From Paludibacter sp. (lineage in GTDB: Bacteria; Bacteroidota; Bacteroidia; Bacteroidales; Paludibacteraceae), in assembly GCA_028690665.1 (NCBI GenBank), contig JAQVAV010000008.1, positions 1-64,000 of the forward strand: a stretch of DNA of 64,000 nt, read 5' to 3'. Both the position numbers and the translations under genes were made by a program. Below are positions 36,819-46,706 of the stretch, in pieces. How positions within the stretch are numbered: the stretch's first letter is position 1; the number at the start of each line of letters is the position of its first letter. The notes below the pieces were generated by a model that was not told the origin of the DNA, did not search any database, and saw only the letters and a list, made by a program, of their open reading frames with translations.

Positions 36819-38219
36819 TTAAACCCCCTTCCCCTTAAATATGATTTCTAATGTAAGAACAAGTATTTTAATATCGTTGAGTAACGACATGTTTTCCACA
36901 TAAATAATGTCATAATTGAGTCTTTCGATCATTTTATCAATGGTGTCAGAATAGCCAATTTTAATTGGTCCCCAGGATGTGAGCCCCGGTCGAATTTTAT
37001 AAAGCAAACAATAGTAAGGTGCCTGTTCAATAATCTGGTTGATATAATAACGTCTTTCCGGCCGGGGTCCGACTAAGCTCATTTCCCCTTTCAGTATATT
37101 CCAGAACTGAGGAAGTTCATCAATCCGATATTTACGAAGAGTCCTTCCTACTTTAGTTATTCGATCATCTGTTGCACTGCTCAGCTTAGGAACACCATTT
37201 TCTGCATCGACATACATTGTTCGGAATTTTATGATATTAAAAGCTTTGCCATAAAGCCCAATACGCTCCTGAGTATAAAAAACAGGTCCCCTCGAATCAA
37301 TTTTGATTTTGATCGCGTAATAAAGAAAAAATGGAGAAAGAATAATTAGCGAAATTCCCGAGATGACTATATCGAAAGATCGTTTCAGACTGATTTGCCA
37401 ATCTGGCATGTGAAGATTGGTTATATTAACCAAAGGTTGAATTCCCAAGTTTCCAATACGGGCGCTACCTGTCAGTATTTCATATAAACGAGGCGTAAAA
37501 CGGATATCAATATTGTATTTATAAAGAGAATTGATAATTTTAAAAAGCATATATTCATCCGGTTCTTCAAGAGCAATAATAGCATCGGAAATATTATTAT
37601 CAAAAATAATTTTCTCAATACCAGCCATGTGCCCAATAATTTGTTCTTTCGGGACTAAGATATACTGATCAACCTGAACAAATCCGGCAAGTTTGTATTT
37701 TCCTGATTTTTTTTCAATTGCTTGTGCAATTTTTTGTGCATTTTTTCCTGTACCTATAATAATTGTATTAATTGACCATTTTCCGGTTTTGTAATTGTTT
37801 TTGATTCCATGAGCGACAATTAATCGAAAAGAGAATGTGAATAAAAACAGCAAACTCAACAACACAACCAACGCTTTGTAATAATAATCGTATGACACTA
37901 CAATATCATCGAGCATTAAAACAAAAAATATACTGACTGAAATGATAGCCGAGACAGTCAGAGTGGTCAGAAATATAAATAATGTATTATGCTTTTGTGG
38001 ATTCAGATAAAATCCTGAAAGGCAATGAACTACAAAACAGCTAAAAGGGAATAAGGCTAAACTTGTCAGGTAATTATAATTCGGAATAAAAATCTTCATA
38101 TCATGAAATATCTGAAGATCATTCACAATGCGCCTAAAAAGCATAAAAAGCACCCATGTGATCAATGCCGCAAGAAAATCCCAGAATATATATTGAAGAC
38201 GTATTTTGTTTCTGTTCAT
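36819..38219 (-). CDS. Polyprenyl-phosphate sugar-1-phosphate transferase
   Basis: The 466-residue protein has four N-terminal membrane segments (first at about 8-28). A nucleotide-binding-like middle (about 130-250) and one more membrane segment at SLKRSFDIVISGISLIILSP (about 275) follow. The bacterial sugar-transferase domain has IIKFRTM, YRIDELPQFWNILKGEMSLVGPRPE and RPGLTSW. It starts lipid-linked glycans for capsule or exopolysaccharide. Sua5 ends 3 bp upstream, so they form a pair in one transcript. No further capsule genes follow on this side. Confidence 0.92.
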   Translation of the reverse strand: MNRNKIRLQYIFWDFLAALITWVLFMLFRRIVNDLQIFHDMKIFIPNYNYLTSLALFPFSCFVVHCLSGFYLNPQKHNTLFIFLTTLTVSAIISVSIFFVLMLDDIVVSYDYYYKALVVLLSLLFLFTFSFRLIVAHGIKNNYKTGKWSINTIIIGTGKNAQKIAQAIEKKSGKYKLAGFVQVDQYILVPKEQIIGHMAGIEKIIFDNNISDAIIALEEPDEYMLFKIINSLYKYNIDIRFTPRLYEILTGSARIGNLGIQPLVNITNLHMPDWQISLKRSFDIVISGISLIILSPFFLYYAIKIKIDSRGPVFYTQERIGLYGKAFNIIKFRTMYVDAENGVPKLSSATDDRITKVGRTLRKYRIDELPQFWNILKGEMSLVGPRPERRYYINQIIEQAPYYCLLYKIRPGLTSWGPIKIGYSDTIDKMIERLNYDIIYVENMSLLNDIKILVLTLEIIFKGKGV

Positions 38220-38222
38220 GCT

Positions 38223-38798
38223 TTATTCACAAATAATTCTAAAAACATTTCCCTTCCCTATAGATATTACCGAACTTTTTTGTCCTCCGACTATTCTACC
38301 TTGCTGACTTTTTACAACATATTCAGCCTTAGCAAGGACATCTTCATGAATTTGCTCTATCGTATAGTTTTGCAATTTTGGACTTTTATTCAGGCTCGAA
38401 ATCATCAAAGGATTTCTAAATCTGGAACAAAGGTTCTTAGAAAAATTTTCATTCGTAATTTGGAATCCTACAGTTCCTTTATCGGACAAAACAGCCGGAC
38501 TAATATTTTTGGCATCTCCAAGAATAAGAGTAAGCGGCTTTTCTGAAAGATCAAATAAATCCCATACAATATCCGGAAATTCCTCAAGATAAGCCGTTAA
38601 ACGGGAGACATTATCAAGTAACAATATATTGTATTCATTTTTCCCGATAATAGAGACGAACTTTTCCACAGCGTGCGTATTAGTTGCATCACATGCAAAA
38701 CACCAATCTGTATCTGTGGGAATTACAACAATTCCCCCGGCTTTAAGCACCTGTAGTGCATGGTTGATGTCATCTTTTTGTAGCTCTTTATTCTGCAT
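38223..38798 (-). CDS. Sua5/YciO/YrdC family protein (threonylcarbamoyl-AMP synthase-like)
   Basis: The 191-residue protein carries the YrdC core: GGIVVIPTDTDWCFACDA near the start, PLTLILGDAKNISPAV, TVGFQIT and a C-terminal SSVISIG motif. The usual form is PTDTVYGL, so the PTDTDWCF stretch here differs, as in the Bacteroidetes YciO-like branch. TsaC-type proteins make threonylcarbamoyl-AMP for tRNA t6A. Because of the variant motif it may be the paralogue and not the main t6A enzyme. Confidence 0.82.
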   Translation of the reverse strand: MQNKELQKDDINHALQVLKAGGIVVIPTDTDWCFACDATNTHAVEKFVSIIGKNEYNILLLDNVSRLTAYLEEFPDIVWDLFDLSEKPLTLILGDAKNISPAVLSDKGTVGFQITNENFSKNLCSRFRNPLMISSLNKSPKLQNYTIEQIHEDVLAKAEYVVKSQQGRIVGGQKSSVISIGKGNVFRIICE

Positions 38799-39226
38799 GG
38801 TTTACAGATGTTGAATAACATATTGAATAAACGAAGAAATTAATAGTTTATTTTGCACTTAAATTATTTTAAAGGTAACCAAAACCTGTAATTTAAATTT
38901 CATGAGCTGGTCATCTCTATTATGATTACAAAGATAATAAATTGTCCGATTTACTTAAAATAACTAAATCTCGCTTCATTGAATACAACTTATAAATTTC
39001 AGCCTTCACATTATTTCTATGTAGATTTTTCACTTGGCACATTTGAAAAAAAAAACTAATTTTACACAACGGAAAAAAGAGTTTTCCAAAGGAGGTTGAT
39101 TTAGTGAGTATGATTTTTTCTCCGGTTTGTTGACTTCGTGTCTATCCGTAATTATTTTACTGATTTACTATTGTTTGAATTGTGTTAGAGCCGGATTTTG
39201 AAGCAGAAAAAAAGAAAAAATACATA
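38799..39226. other. Intergenic region before recJ
   Basis: This 428-bp AT-rich gap lies between divergent Sua5 and recJ. The only notable feature is AAAGGAGG (39088-39095), a perfect Shine-Dalgarno sequence 8 nt before a GTG that opens a frame of 9 codons (39104-39133). I see no RNA gene or repeat. Confidence 0.5.
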
Positions 39227-40951
39227 ATGATTAATAAATGGATTTACAGAACCCTTTCAGAACAAAAAATTGAGATACGAAATAAATTAGCCGAAGAATT
39301 AGGGATTGGTCCCATACTTGCCCAATTATTGGTTCAAAGGGGAATTCACACTTTTGATGAAGCCCGTAGTTTTTTCAGACCTGATTTAGCCAACTTACAC
39401 GATCCTTTCCTTATGGCGGATATGAATGTCGCTGTAGAGCGTTTAACTAAGGCTATGCGTCATAATGAAAAGATTCTCGTTTACGGTGATTACGATGTGG
39501 ATGGTACCACATCGGTCTCTCTCGTTTATAAATTTCTGAAGCAATATTATTCTAATATTGATTTTTACATTCCAGATCGTTACAACGAAGGATATGGAAT
39601 TTCGATTCAGGGTATTGATTTTGCAGCACAAAACGGTTTTACGCTTGTAATAGCCCTTGATTGTGGAATTAAGGCTATCGATAAAGTAAAGTACGCGAAT
39701 AGTCAGCATGTTGATTTCATTATTTGCGATCACCATACTCCGGATGATGAACTTCCGCCCGCAGTAGCAGTACTTGACCCTAAACGTAGGGATTGCCATT
39801 ATCCTTACCGTCATCTTTCAGGTTGTGGAGTGGGATTTAAGCTTATGCAGGCTTTTTCAATAAGAAATAATATCGATTTTTCCGAATTAACGCCTCTACT
39901 CGATCTGCTTGCACTCAGCATTGCATCGGATATTGTTCCGATTACCGGCGAAAACCGCATTCTGGCTTATTACGGGCTCAAACAGATTAACAGTCATCCC
40001 AATATTGGACTCAAAAGTATTATTGATGTTTGCGGCTTAACCGAAAAAGAAATTACAATCAGCGATATTGTATTTAAAATAGGTCCGCGTATTAATGCGT
40101 CCGGACGAATGAAATTAGCGACCGAAGCTGTTGAATTGCTGGTATCGTCAAATGCGGCTTTTGCCAAAGAAAAAAGCGAAACTATTAATGATTACAACAA
40201 TGACCGTAAAGATCTTGATAAAAACATTACGGACGAAGCTTCTGCTTTAATCGGGGCTGATGACGAATACTTGTCACGAAAATCTATTGTTGTCTATAAA
40301 CCGGATTGGCACAAAGGAGTGATTGGAATTGTAGCCTCCCGTTTGTCTGAAGAATATTATAAACCCTCGATTGTGCTTACCAATTCCAATGGAGTAGCTT
40401 CAGGTTCAGCCCGCTCCGTTACGGGTTTCGATATTTATAAAGCCATAGACTCCTGCAGGGATTTACTGGAAAATTTTGGAGGCCACATGTATGCCGCCGG
40501 ATTGTCGATGAAGCCGGAGAATATCGCTGAATTTACAAGGCGATTCGAAGAATATGTGGCAGAGCATATTCTTGATGAACAAACTTATCCACAGATTGAC
40601 ATCGATGCTGTTTTGGAATTTAAAGATATTACTCCAAAATTTTTTAGGGTACTAAAACAATTCGGACCTTTCGGACCAGGAAATATGAAACCAATTTTTG
40701 TTTCTAAAAAAGTATTCGATTACGGAACCAGCCGACTTGTAGGAAAGGAGCAGGAACATCTGAAATTAGAGCTTGTTGATTCAAGTTCTGAAAATGTAAT
40801 GAACGGGATCGCTTTTCGCATGCATGAATATAACGATCATCTGAAAGCACTTAACCCTCTCGACATTTGTTATACCATTGAAGAAAATACATTCAATGGC
40901 AATACTAATATCCAACTAATGATAAAGGATATAAAAATTGATGGAGAATAA
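39227..40951 (+). CDS. recJ: Single-stranded-DNA-specific exonuclease RecJ
   Basis: The protein has 574 residues from ATG 39227 (MINKWIYRTLSEQ). RecJ removes nucleotides 5' to 3' from single strands in recombination and repair. The DHH domain shows VYGDYDVDGTTSVSLVY, then ALDCGIKA and ICDHHTP. The DHHA1 domain has HKGVIGIVASRLSEEY and GHMYAAGLSM. The OB-fold follows with GPFGPGNMKPIF. The length is typical. A strong terminator follows. Confidence 0.95.
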   Translation: MINKWIYRTLSEQKIEIRNKLAEELGIGPILAQLLVQRGIHTFDEARSFFRPDLANLHDPFLMADMNVAVERLTKAMRHNEKILVYGDYDVDGTTSVSLVYKFLKQYYSNIDFYIPDRYNEGYGISIQGIDFAAQNGFTLVIALDCGIKAIDKVKYANSQHVDFIICDHHTPDDELPPAVAVLDPKRRDCHYPYRHLSGCGVGFKLMQAFSIRNNIDFSELTPLLDLLALSIASDIVPITGENRILAYYGLKQINSHPNIGLKSIIDVCGLTEKEITISDIVFKIGPRINASGRMKLATEAVELLVSSNAAFAKEKSETINDYNNDRKDLDKNITDEASALIGADDEYLSRKSIVVYKPDWHKGVIGIVASRLSEEYYKPSIVLTNSNGVASGSARSVTGFDIYKAIDSCRDLLENFGGHMYAAGLSMKPENIAEFTRRFEEYVAEHILDEQTYPQIDIDAVLEFKDITPKFFRVLKQFGPFGPGNMKPIFVSKKVFDYGTSRLVGKEQEHLKLELVDSSSENVMNGIAFRMHEYNDHLKALNPLDICYTIEENTFNGNTNIQLMIKDIKIDGE

Positions 40952-40968
40952 AAAATAACTCAAAAAAC

Positions 40969-41005
40969 AAAAATGGTGAATCCTGTTTTGGGATTCACCA
41001 TTTTT
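40969..41005. terminator. Bidirectional terminator recJ/ferredoxin
   Basis: AAAAATGGTGAATCC (40969-40983) pairs with GGATTCACCATTTTT (40991-41005). A-runs and T-runs flank both sides, so it can end both converging genes. Confidence 0.88.
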
Positions 41006-41025
41006 AGTATTGACAGATCTTATTA

Positions 41026-41220
41026 TTACTCTTCTTCATATTTTATTACTTCTACCGGGCAACTTGCAGCTGCTTCTTTTATTTTTTCTTCGTTAGCTGC
41101 AAAGTCAGCTCCGTCTTTTACACTTGACTGATCTTCTACAAAAAATACGCTTGGGCAAAGATCTTCGCAAACTCCACACGAAATACAATCTTCTTCAACC
41201 CATACTTTAGTTATAGCCAT
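41026..41220 (-). CDS. Small 4Fe-4S ferredoxin
   Basis: The 64-residue protein has CISCGVCEDLCP (Cys12, Cys15, Cys18 and Cys22) and a later Cys in ASCPVEVIKYEEE, which supplies the fourth ligand. This is the single-cluster arrangement of the small bacterial ferredoxins. It transfers low-potential electrons in the cytoplasm. It is a single gene, and the partner oxidoreductase is unknown. Confidence 0.9.
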   Translation of the reverse strand: MAITKVWVEEDCISCGVCEDLCPSVFFVEDQSSVKDGADFAANEEKIKEAAASCPVEVIKYEEE

Positions 41221-41341
41221 AATTTATTGTTTTTTGTTTATTCTTAATTTTATGTAGAATATAACAGAAAAACAAGTTAATTGTTTAAATTGACTATAAA
41301 CTTTTTATCGAACCGTGAATATTAATATTAAAATCTCACCA

Positions 41342-42241
41342 TTATACGACTTTCACTTTCACTTTCTCTACAATATGCCATTTGCCCTGCCTGTCAGCTT
41401 TAGCGACTCCACGACTTTCGGTTATCATTTTATCATAACCTATAAATTTCATTTCTCCCCCATTCCGTATATAATGAGGATATTGGAGCACTTTTTCATG
41501 CGAACCTTTATAGACGTCAAAAGTTGCAAGACTTTGGTTATTCTGGTTTACAGATAATTCAAATACAGTATTATCATTAGGTTCTGTGCTTAGCTCCTCA
41601 AATTCATTCGAATCACTGCTTATAGAAGATGCATAATAAAGTGTTTCCTGCAATAATTTATTTCCGGAAAGTTGATTCTTAATGCCTATAGTAACCGGCG
41701 TTTCTTTTTGTTTTTCTTCTCTGACAATCTGAGTGATATAGATTCTCATGAGTTTCTGAAATTCTTCAGACATTAAACCCATATTTTTTGATAACATTTT
41801 ATCAATTTCTTTTGAATTCAAATTTTCTGTATTAAGAATTGACCCCTGCGGTAATTTATTCTGAAAGTGTCTTAAAACCCGGTGGCTGTCAATTACAGTA
41901 TTAATTACCCGGCTTCTGAATCCGTATTGACGACTTAAAAGGAATAATATTAAAACGATAGAAAAAATATTTAATCCTAAAGAAATAAAAACGAGAGAAC
42001 TTGACATAGACTTTTCGTTATTGTTATATACTTTTGTTTTGGGTATTTCTGTTTTATCATCGTCAACTGTATATTTCACATCATTACTACTTATATCAGA
42101 GCCGAAGCTAACTTTTCCGACATCGTAATTTACATCGCTATTGGTGTACTGTGCGGAGTTATCCTCCAATTTTCTCGCAAACAAAATCGTGGCAGGAACC
42201 ATAATCATAACCACAAATAAAAGTTTTAATCTTTTATTCAT
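41342..42241 (-). CDS. Unknown membrane-anchored protein
   Basis: The protein has 299 residues from ATG 42241; a 29-residue upstream extension reads like non-coding sequence. An N-terminal signal or anchor (RLKLLFVVMIMVPATILFA) is followed by an acidic segment of about 55 residues. A second membrane helix (SLVFISLGLNIFSIVLILFLL, about 87-107) and a helical region (about 110-185) come next. The C-terminal beta-rich domain (about 210-299) ends GKWHIVEKVKVKVV. I recall similar C-terminal domains in unassigned Bacteroidetes proteins. No function can be stated. Confidence 0.65.
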   Translation of the reverse strand: MNKRLKLLFVVMIMVPATILFARKLEDNSAQYTNSDVNYDVGKVSFGSDISSNDVKYTVDDDKTEIPKTKVYNNNEKSMSSSLVFISLGLNIFSIVLILFLLSRQYGFRSRVINTVIDSHRVLRHFQNKLPQGSILNTENLNSKEIDKMLSKNMGLMSEEFQKLMRIYITQIVREEKQKETPVTIGIKNQLSGNKLLQETLYYASSISSDSNEFEELSTEPNDNTVFELSVNQNNQSLATFDVYKGSHEKVLQYPHYIRNGGEMKFIGYDKMITESRGVAKADRQGKWHIVEKVKVKVV

Positions 42242-42613
42242 ATATTTTACAGATTTAAAGTGTAATTGCAGAAAATATACAAATACGGACGAACACTTTT
42301 TTCGATAGTTTTTACAGTATAGCTGCAATATATTATATTGATAAACACAGAAAATTTCAGAATTAACTCAAACATCATTTAACTCAAACATCATGATATG
42401 CAATAAAGTTTAATGAAACTGAATTTTTGTTGAAAAAACAGAAATGCAAAATTACAAAATGCTTTTCTATTTTGTATATGTAGTGAAATTTTTTGTTGGA
42501 ATTTTAGATTAAAAAAACTCTCTGGTCAGCATAAAATACAAGTTTCAAACAAAAAAACGGAGGAATCAGCCTATTATTGGCAATTCCTCCATTTTTTTAA
42601 TTCGTATAACTAA
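42242..42613. other. Intergenic region between the unknown membrane gene and fabI
   Basis: This 370-bp AT-rich gap holds the fabI terminator (42559-42590) and, presumably, the promoter of the membrane-protein gene. A direct repeat of AACTCAAACATCAT occurs at about 42366 and 42381. No frame is supported. Confidence 0.5.
42559..42597 (-). terminator. Terminator after fabI
   Basis: GGAGGAAT (42559-42566) pairs with ATTCCTCC (42583-42590), with A/T runs on both sides. It lies directly downstream of fabI on the minus strand. Confidence 0.75.
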
Positions 42614-43471
42614 TTATCCGTAAATCACATTTCCGTTTTCATCTTTAAAGCTTTCAAAACACTTACTGTATTGTTCCATTGCCCGAAAACTCATACCCAT
42701 ACTAGAAAAACCTCCATCGTGGAAAAGGTTTTGCATAGTTACCTTACGGGTCAGATCACTGAACATTACAACGCAGTAATCCGCACAGTCATCAGCTGTT
42801 GCATTTCCAAGCGGAGACATCCTATCAGCAAAATCAACTAAGTTGTCAAATCCTTTAATCCCGCTACCGGCAGTTGTCAGGGTAGGCGACTGGGAAATTG
42901 TATTGATACGCACATTATGTTCACGCCCATAAATATATCCAAAACTGCGGGTTATTGACTCCAACATTGCTTTAGCGTCAGCCATATCATTATAACCAAA
43001 CATGGTACGTTGTGCTGCCATATATGTCAATGCAAGCACAGAGCCCCATTCATTGATAGCATCCATCTTTTTCGCTACCTGAAGCATCTTATGAAATGAT
43101 ATTGCCGAAACATCAAGTGTTGTATTCAGCAGATTGTAATCAAGATCGTCATAAGTCCGTTTCTTACGCACATTTGGAGACATGCCTATAGAATGAAGTA
43201 CAAAATCAATTTTCCCGCCGAGAGCATCCATCGATTGCTTGAAAACTTCTTCAAGATCTTCAACACTAGTTGCATCTGCCGGTATTAATTTAGCATTCAG
43301 CTTTTCAGCCAGCCCATTGGTTGTTCCCATACGTACTGCCAATGGCGTATTCGACAATGTTATAGTTGCGCCTTCTTCTACAACGCGCTCAGCCACCTTC
43401 CAAGCAATAGACATGTCGTTTAGCGCTCCAAAGATAATTCCTTTTTTTCCTTGTAATAAATTATTAGCCAT
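42614..43471 (-). CDS. fabI: Enoyl-ACP reductase (NADH), FabI type
   Basis: The protein has 285 residues from ATG 43471. The longer frame starts inside the -7 box. FabI carries out the last reduction in each cycle of fatty acid elongation. NAD-binding features are GKKGIIFGALNDMSIAWKVAE (start) and VLHSIGMSP. The catalytic Tyr-x(6)-Lys region contains MFGYNDMADAKAMLES, with TLTTAGSGIKGF after it. It is about 25 residues longer than the E. coli enzyme, as in other Bacteroidetes. Confidence 0.93.
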   Translation of the reverse strand: MANNLLQGKKGIIFGALNDMSIAWKVAERVVEEGATITLSNTPLAVRMGTTNGLAEKLNAKLIPADATSVEDLEEVFKQSMDALGGKIDFVLHSIGMSPNVRKKRTYDDLDYNLLNTTLDVSAISFHKMLQVAKKMDAINEWGSVLALTYMAAQRTMFGYNDMADAKAMLESITRSFGYIYGREHNVRINTISQSPTLTTAGSGIKGFDNLVDFADRMSPLGNATADDCADYCVVMFSDLTRKVTMQNLFHDGGFSSMGMSFRAMEQYSKCFESFKDENGNVIYG

Positions 43472-43548
43472 GTTATATTTAATTGATAGTACAACAGAAA
43501 TAACTTTTGTAAAAAGAAAAAGTTTATTTGTTGACTTTAATTTTGGCA

Positions 43549-43556
43549 CAAAGATA
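43549..43556 (-). promoter_or_regulatory. -7 box of fabI
   Basis: The minus strand reads TATCTTTG (TAnnTTTG). The leader to ATG 43471 is about 70 nt. Confidence 0.45.
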
Positions 43557-43632
43557 GTAAAAATGTGCAGTATTTATAGTTTTACATTTGAACAATGTAA
43601 ATATTCTATATAACTCAGCTATTGTCTTGTGA

Positions 43633-44319
43633 TTATAGGTTATTTAATGTGGTATTGCGTTTAGCGGTTTTAAACCCATTGTTTAACAAATATGAAGGAT
43701 TAAGAATAATTACAGCTGCTTTCTCATACCAATTGAATCCATTTTTACCCATCGAACGAGTTGCTCTGTACGCAAGTTCTCCTATAATTGAACCTACAAC
43801 AGGAGTTACAATTAAATCTTGAATACTGGGTTGTTCCATACCTCCCTCCCAGATATATTCCCAAAGAAGAATCTGGCTCAGATTATATAACGCTGAAGTT
43901 GCAATATTTGCCCCCTGCGAACGTATGCTGTTGTAATAAAAGCTACCCTGATATGGATGACCAATATAATTTACAGCCCATAGATCATGATCAAAAACAG
44001 GCGATTGTGTAAAACTGTTTTTATATTGGCTTAACATCCCATTTAAATTGTTGCCTCCTTCCCATTTCGTAATATTTTCGGGCAGCAGGAGCATTGTTCC
44101 ACTGATCAATAAATTATATGACGAAGAATAGCCAAAAGCCCTGAGTAATTTTTTCCCTGTTTTATCCCGTTCGTGTTTTAGATTAATATTGAAAGTTGGT
44201 TGAGATGCTGTTGTTTCCGGGAAAAAGTTCACTATTACAGCAGAATAAACATTTTCCTGTGAGAAAAAGTAGATCGTATAATAAAACAGTACGGTAAATA
44301 TTAATAATAATTTCTTCAT
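43633..44319 (-). CDS. DUF3943 domain protein, secreted
   Basis: The 228-residue protein has a signal peptide (MKKLLLIFTVLFYYTIYFFSQ). The DUF3943 pattern follows: DHDLWAVNYIGHPYQGSFYY (about 110-130), NSIRSQGAN, WEYIWEGGMEQPSIQDL (about 155-170) and TPVVGSIIGEL. Probably located in the periplasm or outer membrane. The family has no known activity. It lies alone between fabI and serA. Confidence 0.85.
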   Translation of the reverse strand: MKKLLLIFTVLFYYTIYFFSQENVYSAVIVNFFPETTASQPTFNINLKHERDKTGKKLLRAFGYSSSYNLLISGTMLLLPENITKWEGGNNLNGMLSQYKNSFTQSPVFDHDLWAVNYIGHPYQGSFYYNSIRSQGANIATSALYNLSQILLWEYIWEGGMEQPSIQDLIVTPVVGSIIGELAYRATRSMGKNGFNWYEKAAVIILNPSYLLNNGFKTAKRNTTLNNL

Positions 44320-44353
44320 ACAGTCTGTTTTGTAATATGTATTATAAAATAAA

Positions 44354-44386
44354 ACAGCTCTGTAAGCATATAGTTTACAGAGCTGT
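44354..44386. terminator. Hairpin between serA and DUF3943 gene
   Basis: ACAGCTCTGTAA (44354-44365) pairs with TTACAGAGCTGT (44375-44386). It lies 25 bp after the serA stop, and a T-rich stretch follows on the minus strand. Confidence 0.75.
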
Positions 44387-44410
44387 AATGTTTATAACAA
44401 GCTTTTATTC

Positions 44411-45331
44411 TTACTTATTTACACGAAATTTTTCATTACCGTTTTTGATAAAATCGATAATTTGCTGTGCAGCAGCAATACCGGCATTAATATTGGCTTC
44501 TGCTGTTTGTGCTCCCATTTTTTTAGGCGTTGAAAAATAACGGTTAGGAAATTTTTCAAGCATCTCGGCATGGTTAGCAGGCAGAATGTCCGTTATGTAT
44601 TTAAAATCCGGATGAGATTCCATAAATTTCACCATATCCGCTTCATGAATTACTTCTTTTCTGGCTGTATTTACCATAATTGCTTTAGACGGAAGCATTT
44701 CAAGCAATTCTGCGTTTATCGACTGTTTTGTTTCTGCGGTAGCCGGAATGTGTACAGAAATAATGTCGCAGGTTTGATACAAAGTTTTTACCGAACAAGT
44801 GGGTTCAACGCCTTCGGCCTTAATATCCTCGTCCCTGCAATACATATCATAAGCATAGACTTCCATCCCAAAGCCTTTGGCAATGCGTGCTACATTACGT
44901 CCTACATTTCCGTAAGCATGAATACCAAGTTTTTTACCTTTCAGTTCTGTACCGGAAGTTCCGTTATAAAAATTACGAACGGCGTAAACCAATAACCCAA
45001 AAACGAGTTCGGCTACCGCGTTGGAGTTTTGTCCCGGAGTATTCATAACACATACACCCGCTTTAGTGGCCGCATCAAGGTTGACATTGTCGTAACCGGC
45101 TCCGGCGCGAACAACGATTTTTAATTGTTTTGCGGCAGCAATTACTTCTGCATCAATAATGTCACTGCGAATAATGATGGCATCAGCATCAGCCACAGCA
45201 TCCAAAAGTTGTTGTTTTTCAGTGTATTTTTCAAGAAGTGCCAATTCAAAACCTGCCGCTTCTACTTCTTTACGGATACCGTCGACAGCTATTTTAGCAA
45301 ACGGTTTGTCTGTTGCAATTAATACTTTCAT
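44411..45331 (-). CDS. serA: D-3-phosphoglycerate dehydrogenase (short form)
   Basis: The protein has 306 residues from ATG 45331. It oxidises 3-phosphoglycerate to phosphohydroxypyruvate, the first step of serine synthesis. The Rossmann region GKKLGIHAYGNVGRNVARIA has HAYG where the usual motif is GxGxxG. RAGAGYDNVNLDAA and MVNTARKEVIHEADM are intact. The C-terminal ACT domain is absent, so it is the short type. serC lies 80 bp upstream on the same strand and is the next enzyme in the pathway. Confidence 0.9.
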   Translation of the reverse strand: MKVLIATDKPFAKIAVDGIRKEVEAAGFELALLEKYTEKQQLLDAVADADAIIIRSDIIDAEVIAAAKQLKIVVRAGAGYDNVNLDAATKAGVCVMNTPGQNSNAVAELVFGLLVYAVRNFYNGTSGTELKGKKLGIHAYGNVGRNVARIAKGFGMEVYAYDMYCRDEDIKAEGVEPTCSVKTLYQTCDIISVHIPATAETKQSINAELLEMLPSKAIMVNTARKEVIHEADMVKFMESHPDFKYITDILPANHAEMLEKFPNRYFSTPKKMGAQTAEANINAGIAAAQQIIDFIKNGNEKFRVNK

Positions 45332-45342
45332 AAGATTTATTT

Positions 45343-45362
45343 GTTGTCTGACAACAGACAAC
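45343..45362. other. Hairpin in the serC-serA gap
   Basis: GTTGTCTG (45343-45350) pairs with CAGACAAC (45355-45362) around ACAA. It lies just before serA and may tune read-through from serC. Confidence 0.4.
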
Positions 45363-45411
45363 GGACCACAGCGTAACTGTCGTCCGTCGTCTTATGCCTT
45401 TAGTCTGTGAA

Positions 45412-46479
45412 TTAGTGTAATTTTTCGAATTCCTGCATACAGTCAATCAAAGCCTGAACACTGGAAATATCCATTGCATTATAGATAGAAGCACGGAAGC
45501 CTCCTACAGAACGGTGACCTTTAATACCAACCATACCACGTTCTGTTGCAAATTTCAGAAAATCGGGTTCCAGATCTTTATATTCTTCGTTCATTACGAA
45601 ACAAACATTCATACGCGAACGGTCTTCTTTGGCAGCTGTTCCGACGAATAATTTATTACGATCGATTTCATTATAAAGTAATTCTGCTTTAGCTATATTA
45701 CGTTTTTCCATTTCAGGAACACCTCCGATTCCTTTTAACCAACGCAAAGTTTGTAAAGCTGAATAAATTGGTAATACCGGCGGGGTGTTAAACATAGAAC
45801 CATTATCAATATGTGTCTGATAGTTCAACATGGTAGGAATATAACGGGATACTTTTCCTAACAGCTCATTCTTTACAATTGCAAATGCCAAACCTGCCGG
45901 GGCAAGATTTTTCTGAGCACCTCCGTAAATAAGTCCATATTTGCTAACATCGATCGTACGAGAGAAAATATCCGATGACATATCAGCTATTACAGGTCTC
46001 GGAGAATCAATATCTTTCAAAATTTCAGTACCAAAAATAGTATTGTTTGAAGTGATATGGAAATAGTCAGCATCAGTTGGAATAACATAATCTTTAGGAA
46101 TATAATTGAAATTAGCATCGGCTGATGAAGCTACTTCAATCACTTCTCCGAAGCCTTTAGCTTCTTTCATTGCTTTTTTCGACCAAGTTCCCGTATTCAG
46201 GTAAGCCGCTTTCTTTTCCAATAGATTATATGGCACCATACAGAACTGAAGACTCGCTCCCCCGCCAAGAAAAACCACCGAATATCCTTCCGGAATATTC
46301 AACAATTCTTTAAAAAGCGCAACAGCTTCATCAACCACTGGTTGAAAGTCTTTTGCACGGTGGCTGATTTCCAAAACCGATAAGCCGGATCCATTAAAAT
46401 CCAATACAGCTTCAGCAGTTTTTTCAATCACTTCGCGAGGCAGAATAGATGGTCCTGCATTAAAATTATGCTTTTTCAT
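45412..46479 (-). CDS. serC: Phosphoserine aminotransferase
   Basis: This 355-residue class V PLP enzyme converts phosphohydroxypyruvate and glutamate to phosphoserine. Conserved parts are [59 protein letters not shown] (PLP Lys in GGAQKN) and [15 protein letters not shown]. It is the first gene of a serC-serA transcript, with its -7 box at 46534-46541. Confidence 0.95.
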   Translation of the reverse strand: MKKHNFNAGPSILPREVIEKTAEAVLDFNGSGLSVLEISHRAKDFQPVVDEAVALFKELLNIPEGYSVVFLGGGASLQFCMVPYNLLEKKAAYLNTGTWSKKAMKEAKGFGEVIEVASSADANFNYIPKDYVIPTDADYFHITSNNTIFGTEILKDIDSPRPVIADMSSDIFSRTIDVSKYGLIYGGAQKNLAPAGLAFAIVKNELLGKVSRYIPTMLNYQTHIDNGSMFNTPPVLPIYSALQTLRWLKGIGGVPEMEKRNIAKAELLYNEIDRNKLFVGTAAKEDRSRMNVCFVMNEEYKDLEPDFLKFATERGMVGIKGHRSVGGFRASIYNAMDISSVQALIDCMQEFEKLH

Positions 46480-46533
46480 ATAAAAAATTAATATATTGTT
46501 TTGTTAGTTTTATCCATTTTGGGAAAGAAAGCG

Positions 46534-46541
46534 CAAAAATA
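46534..46541 (-). promoter_or_regulatory. -7 box of serC-serA
   Basis: The minus strand reads TATTTTTG (TAnnTTTG), about 55 nt before the serC start. Confidence 0.5.
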
Positions 46542-46706
46542 CTGATTTTTTTATTTATAACCTCACAAAACTGTGTTTTTATAACTTTATATGAATGAAA
46601 TTCCAAAAAGCATAGTTACATGGTTTTAAAAATGAATATTTATACCTATATGTTTGCGCAGTATATGTATAAATGTGTAGAATATCTGATTATTTTAATA
46701 TGATTC

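Noticed and set aside
42360-42400. Short direct repeat AACTCAAACATCAT as a CRISPR-like unit
   Set aside because: Only two copies with a spacing of about 15 bp, no cas genes and no further units.
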